Shown here piece by piece: positions 60,388 through 64,000 of a stretch of 64,000 bases of DNA. The position numbers and the translations under genes are program-made. Source of the DNA: Narthecium ossifragum (Eukaryota > Streptophyta > Magnoliopsida > Dioscoreales > Nartheciaceae); assembly GCA_963920575.1 (NCBI GenBank), contig OY986965.1, positions 31,180,007 to 31,244,006 on the forward strand, read 5' to 3'. Position 1 is the stretch's first letter; each line of letters begins with the position of its first letter. The notes below the pieces were generated by a model. It worked only from the letters and a program-made list of their open reading frames with translations. It was not told where the DNA came from and made no database searches.

Positions 60388-60841
60388 CGGCATGTTTGGT
60401 TGGACATAACCGCCGAGAATGGAATGGTCAAATCATTGGTCAAATCTCATTCCGTTGTTTGATTAGACATTAAAGTTGGGAATGGAATGCTCCATTCCTG
60501 ACAAGTTGGGAATGAGGCAATCCCATCTAATACCCCGGAATGCCTCATTCCATTCCCGATGGAATGGCGGTTAATGGTGGTTAAAAAATTAAATTACTAA
60601 TCTACCCTTAATCGGATCTCTTTATGTTAAAAAAAGAGGGTATTTTAGTCATCTGTATTTTATTCCTATTCCATTCCTAGGCTTTTGTTTGTATACCAAA
60701 CATGGTAATGCTTCATTCCCATTCCCAATCCTGATATTACAAAATCACCTTGGTAATAGACCATTCCTAATCCCAATCCCATTCCATTGCCATTCCTAAT
60801 CCCATTCCCATTCCTATTCCTTGTGCGAACCAAACATGCCG
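60388..60841. mobile_element. Tourist-like MITE, first copy of a head-to-tail pair
   Basis: A 454-bp element with ends CGGCATGTTTGGTTGG and CGAACCAAACATGCCG. TTA precedes at 60385-60387 and TAA follows at 60842-60844. The right arm is a run of ATTCC(C/T)-type hexamers (ATTCCCATTCC). No coding potential is present. Confidence 0.88.
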
Positions 60842-60844
60842 TAA

Positions 60845-61297
60845 CGGCATGTTTGGTTGGACATAACCGCCGGGAATGGAATGGTCAAATCCTTGGTCAA
60901 ATCCCATTCCGTTGTTTGGTTAGACATTAAAGTTGGGAATGGAATGCTCCATTCCTGACAAGTTGGGAATGAGGCAATCCCATCTAATACCCCGGAAGGC
61001 CTCATTCCATTCCCGACGGAATGGCGGTTAAGATGGTTAAAAAATTAAATTACTAATCTACCCTTAATCGGATCTCTCTATGTTACAAAAGGAGGGTATT
61101 TTAGTCATCTGTATTTCATTCCTATTCCATTCCTAGGCTTTTGTTTGTATACCAAACATGGTAATGCTTCATTCCCATTCCCAATCCTGATATTACAAAA
61201 TCATCTTGGTAATAGACCATTCCTATTCCCAATCCCATTTCATTGCCATTCCTAATTCCATTCCCATTCCCATTCCTTGTGCGAACCAAACATGTCG
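60845..61297. mobile_element. Tourist-like MITE, second copy of a head-to-tail pair
   Basis: A 453-bp element, nearly the same as the copy at 60388-60841 with scattered substitutions. It begins CGGCATGTTTGGTTGG and ends CGAACCAAACATGTCG, with TTA following at 61298-61300. The two copies share the single TAA at 60842-60844. Confidence 0.88.
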
Positions 61298-61327
61298 TTA
61301 ATGAATCTTTTGGTATCCAGATCAGAT

Positions 61328-61389
61328 TTTTTTTATTTTTTATTTATTTGATAAGTTGAGCCTAAACAGCTAGATCCTCAAACAGAGGA
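61328..61389 (-). mobile_element. 62-bp LINE tail insertion with 16-bp target duplication
   Basis: GGTATCCAGATCAGAT occurs exactly at 61312-61327 and 61390-61405. The 62 bases between are a T-rich run, then GATAAGTTGAGCCTAAACAG and CTAGATCCTCAAACAGAGGA. Read on the minus strand this is a LINE 3' end with a poly-A tail, similar to the tail at 18010-18045 (GTTGAGCC..). It is a perfect, recent, highly 5'-truncated insertion. Confidence 0.88.
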
Positions 61390-61399
61390 GGTATCCAGA

Positions 61400-63120
61400 T
61401 CAGATGAGACGTAGCATTAACGTCGAGTATGTGACGGGAAGGCACGTATAGCATGGCACGCATTTTAAGGAGCGGAACAAATAGCATGTATAGCCCTTCC
61501 TTAGTAGTTTGGAACATGATTTGGAGTAAATCGATCCGTTTTGGTAGAAACGCATTTGGTTTATGTATGCAAACCCATCTGAAATCGGATCCTCAAGACC
61601 AAGATGGATTCGGGAGAAATCCGCCAGAGGGTTCCACCACCGCCTCTGCTCCCCCCTGCAACCAGAGGTGTCCACTTCATGTGGTGTTCCGGTGGCGGCT
61701 GTGGCTCCGGCACCCAACTGAGCCTCGGGTGTCGGACTTCAAGCACCTCCGTGTCCTTGGCAACGCGGCAAAGGTGGCACAGTCTACCAAATCCGCCGCC
61801 GCCGCAACGACGTCATTTTCGCCATCAAATATATATACTGTCCCATACGTCCCACGATCCCTTTGCATCAGCGATTTGAGCAACTAAACACACCCTAAAA
61901 TTTTGAATCTTGCTTTGGATAACAATAGAAACCTCCACATTTCGATTCAAATCACAGAGATTGAAACATACTATAGAAGTTGTTATTATTCGTCGACGCA
62001 ATCACCCTATTATTTAATTGAATTTAAGAATTCTAATCACAATTTGAATCCCCAATTACTAGGAAGGAAAAAAAAACATTAAATTTGAGCTAATGATCCT
62101 AATTATACTGCCAATTCATTAGTGCATCATGATGGGTTTATCATGCACTTTGAAATGACCAATGCCATCATTTTCCCTCCCAATTCCCAAATACAAGTAT
62201 GTTGCCATATCGTCTTCCTATTTTAGGGAATAATCACACATGGAAATAAGACGGTGGAAATTAAGGTCACCTGTGTTGCAAAAAATCTTTAATTTCTGGT
62301 TCTGAACAGAGAAATTTGGGGTGCTCAACTCAAGTCCTGTATATTGGACTAAGAAACCAGAAAAGATCATGCATCCTCATAATTTGGATCTGATTAAGAT
62401 CGAGTGTACTCACTCCAGGATAGTGACTAGATATGTTTGCATCTGCCAATTCTTTCTCCAATCAGAGAGCTGAACTAGCTAGTCTTTAGTTAGTCTAGGT
62501 TGTCGTCACCATGGTCCATGGGTAATCAATCTCCAATGTGAATCCAAACATTGTTTTTGGCTATTTGTTAGCTTTCCAAGTCATGCACATAAGTCGGTCA
62601 ATTAGTTACACCTACAACCTATCGCTGTTCTTGGCAACTCGAAGTCTTGCACTTGATATAACAGTTACTTTGCACCCAAATTCACCTACTTGATATATAG
62701 CGACTGTGCCTTGAAGAATCTTCTTCTCTCTTTTTTATTTTTTTTCATGAAGCAGTTTCTGCTGCATGAGAAAATTCCATGAAGTCTTTTGTCTTTTAAT
62801 GGGCTTGTCCTAATCTTCATTAAATGCCCATTGTGTTACTTGAGAGATCGATGTTGCTAAACCACATAAAAAGAAAAAAGAAAAAAAAGGGGGCTTCCAT
62901 GTCATTAGCTATCAAGCCAAAGTATCTCCCAAGATCCATGGATTTAGGAAGGAAAATATGGTTGTACCTACTATATAGTCTATCAAAAGGAATATTCACG
63001 CGCATCAGATTTGCTTGATTAATTATATTATGAGTTATTTACATATGTACTCTCAATAAACTTTCAAAATACGTATTTACCCTTACATTCTTCATATTTT
63101 CATTTATACCCCTGAAAAGT
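61400..63120. other. Spacer without recognised genes
   Basis: Positions about 61450-61890 are GC-rich and open in several frames on both strands, but none of the peptides resembles a family I know. It could be a decayed gene fragment. From 61890 to 63120 the sequence is AT-rich with no visible feature. Confidence 0.35.
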
Positions 63121-63194
63121 TCAAATAATATAAAAAATACCCTTCGGATTAGTTGTCGTGGAATCCAATGGGAATATTCCCAACGTCGTTAACG

Positions 63195-64000
63195 TTAGCA
63201 GGTGAAAAGACAGTTTTGCCCCTGGAGTAGTCCGGACAACGCCAACACGCACCACATCTTGCCTTTGTACGGCTCGTCGTTGGTCGGCGGCGGCAATGGC
63301 GGGTACGCCGAGTCCGGCTTCCTCCCGGTCAAGTCCACCTCGTATACCTTCATCCCGTTGGGGTACAACAAACCCCAGTGTCGCTCCGTCCCCGGCCCGG
63401 TCTTCTGGTTCTCGTTGTAGAGCGCGAACAGGAAGGTCGGCATTGCCCTCCCGGCCTCGCCGGAGTCCCAATCGGCGGCCTCGACGCCATTCGCCTAGCA
63501 AAGTTACGATTGTAAGTTGCGGCGTTGTACACATCGCAACCAATCTCATCCCAATCCCCAGCATTGGGCCATCCGGTCTCGGCGATGCCAATGCGAACAC
63601 CGGCATACCCGAGCCGGTGCATCGCCGCCGCCACCGCGACGAGCATCTGGTCGAGGAGGTTGGCGTACGTCAATCCGCTCCCTGGGTCTTTATAGTACAA
63701 GCTCGAATTTTTTGGCCGCGAACATGGCGTACTCGAGGTTGATGGAGGCGGCGTTGGCGGCCCAGGCGAGGTACGGGTAGGCGTCGACGAAGAAGGACCT
63801 CGTCTTGCTCAAGAATCGGAGCAAGGGGTCGACCACCGTGCCGGTGATGTCGTCACGGAAGGCGCCTGCGGAGGGGGGGAAGGAGGCCTTGAGAGCGTCC
63901 ATGGCGAGCGGCGTCCCCACCTTGATCTTGTGAACAAAGTGGTCTTTGAGGGACTTGTGGATGTTGGTCATTGTCGGAACCAGGGCGAGCTAGGTGGAGT
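63195..64000 (-). pseudogene. GH17 glucan endo-1,3-beta-glucosidase fragment, frameshifted
   Basis: GH17 enzymes cut beta-1,3-glucan (callose). The minus-strand sequence reads TNIHKSLKDHFVHKIKVGTP, FFVDAYPYLAWAANAASINL, GIAETGWPNAGDWDE with the catalytic Glu of the ETGWP motif, and TERHWGLLYPNGMKVYEVDL. The coding sequence lies in three frames. One shift falls in an A6 run near 63710 (between YAMFAAK and the YYKDPGSGLTYANLL part). A second lies near 63445-63460, in the ARPG/AMPTFLFAL junction. An in-frame TAG occurs near 63990, unless that is an intron edge. Downstream, the X8/CBM43 domain expected after GKMWCV is missing or truncated (reads VLALSGLLQGQNCLFTC then stop). The 5' part lies beyond the window. 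It is either a pseudogene or a gene with assembly errors. Confidence 0.8.

Noticed and set aside
61453..61887. Open frames of 60-145 codons on both strands
   Set aside because: They overlap each other, resemble no family, and lie in a short GC-rich island. Composition explains the openness. A decayed gene cannot be ruled out but is not supported.
1..64000. CRISPR arrays, prokaryotic operons, rRNA or tRNA genes, endogenous viral sequences
   Set aside because: No regularly spaced short direct repeats with variable spacers, no rRNA signature and no viral polymerase or capsid-like reading frames were seen. Short tRNA genes are hard to exclude by eye.

Overview
This window is nuclear DNA from a flowering plant, most likely a monocot. 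The evidence is split genes with canonical GT-AG introns, plastid and mitochondrial targeting leaders, plant-only families (TPLATE-complex subunit, OCTOPUS-like, NPF transporter, cytosolic alpha-glucan phosphorylase), GC-rich 5' coding ends in several genes, and many Tourist/PIF-Harbinger-type MITEs with TTA/TAA target duplications. I cannot name the species from the sequence alone.

Layout. A large gene of about 26 exons for the TPLATE-complex subunit TASH3 runs on the minus strand (982-14447). About 200 bp away a divergent plus-strand gene encodes an organellar ribosomal protein bL19 (CDS 15238-18219). Next on the plus strand is a transformer-2/SR45a-type splicing factor (19896-22465). Facing it on the minus strand is the H-type (cytosolic) alpha-glucan phosphorylase PHS2 (23484-30899). 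All later genes are on the minus strand: two adjacent PHT4/ANTR-type plastid anion (phosphate) transporters with matching intron positions (32185-37149 and 38288-41871), a small hydrophilic LEA-like gene (42398-42667), a single-exon OCTOPUS-like gene (44925-46865), a two-exon gene for a probable plastid coiled-coil/two-TM membrane protein of unknown function (53006-53901), an NPF8-type peptide transporter (54420-56860), and a broken GH17 beta-1,3-glucanase at the right edge (63195-64000, continuing out of the window).

Between and inside the genes lies a rich record of mobile DNA. There are MITEs with readable TIRs and TSDs at 1945-2991, 3101-4025, 15608-15761, 38977-39153, and a head-to-tail pair at 60388-61297. 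A set of LINE tails from one related group carries an RNase H remnant and a shared 3' end. These range from about 1 kb down to 36 bp, and four have recognisable target-site duplications. There is also a cluster of Helitron-like ends near 58.4-59.9 kb. Several introns and flanks carry young tandem duplications of 57-232 bp.

The genes do not form a pathway. Loose themes are endocytosis (TASH3), organelle translation (bL19), splicing (SR45a), starch and phosphate handling (PHS2, PHT4 pair), vascular patterning (OCTOPUS-like) and peptide transport (NPF8). I saw no defence island, CRISPR array, rRNA operon or convincing tRNA gene. The most notable non-genic signals are the micro-LINE insertions, the MITE with palindromic subterminal repeats, the MITE dimer and the Helitron-like cluster.
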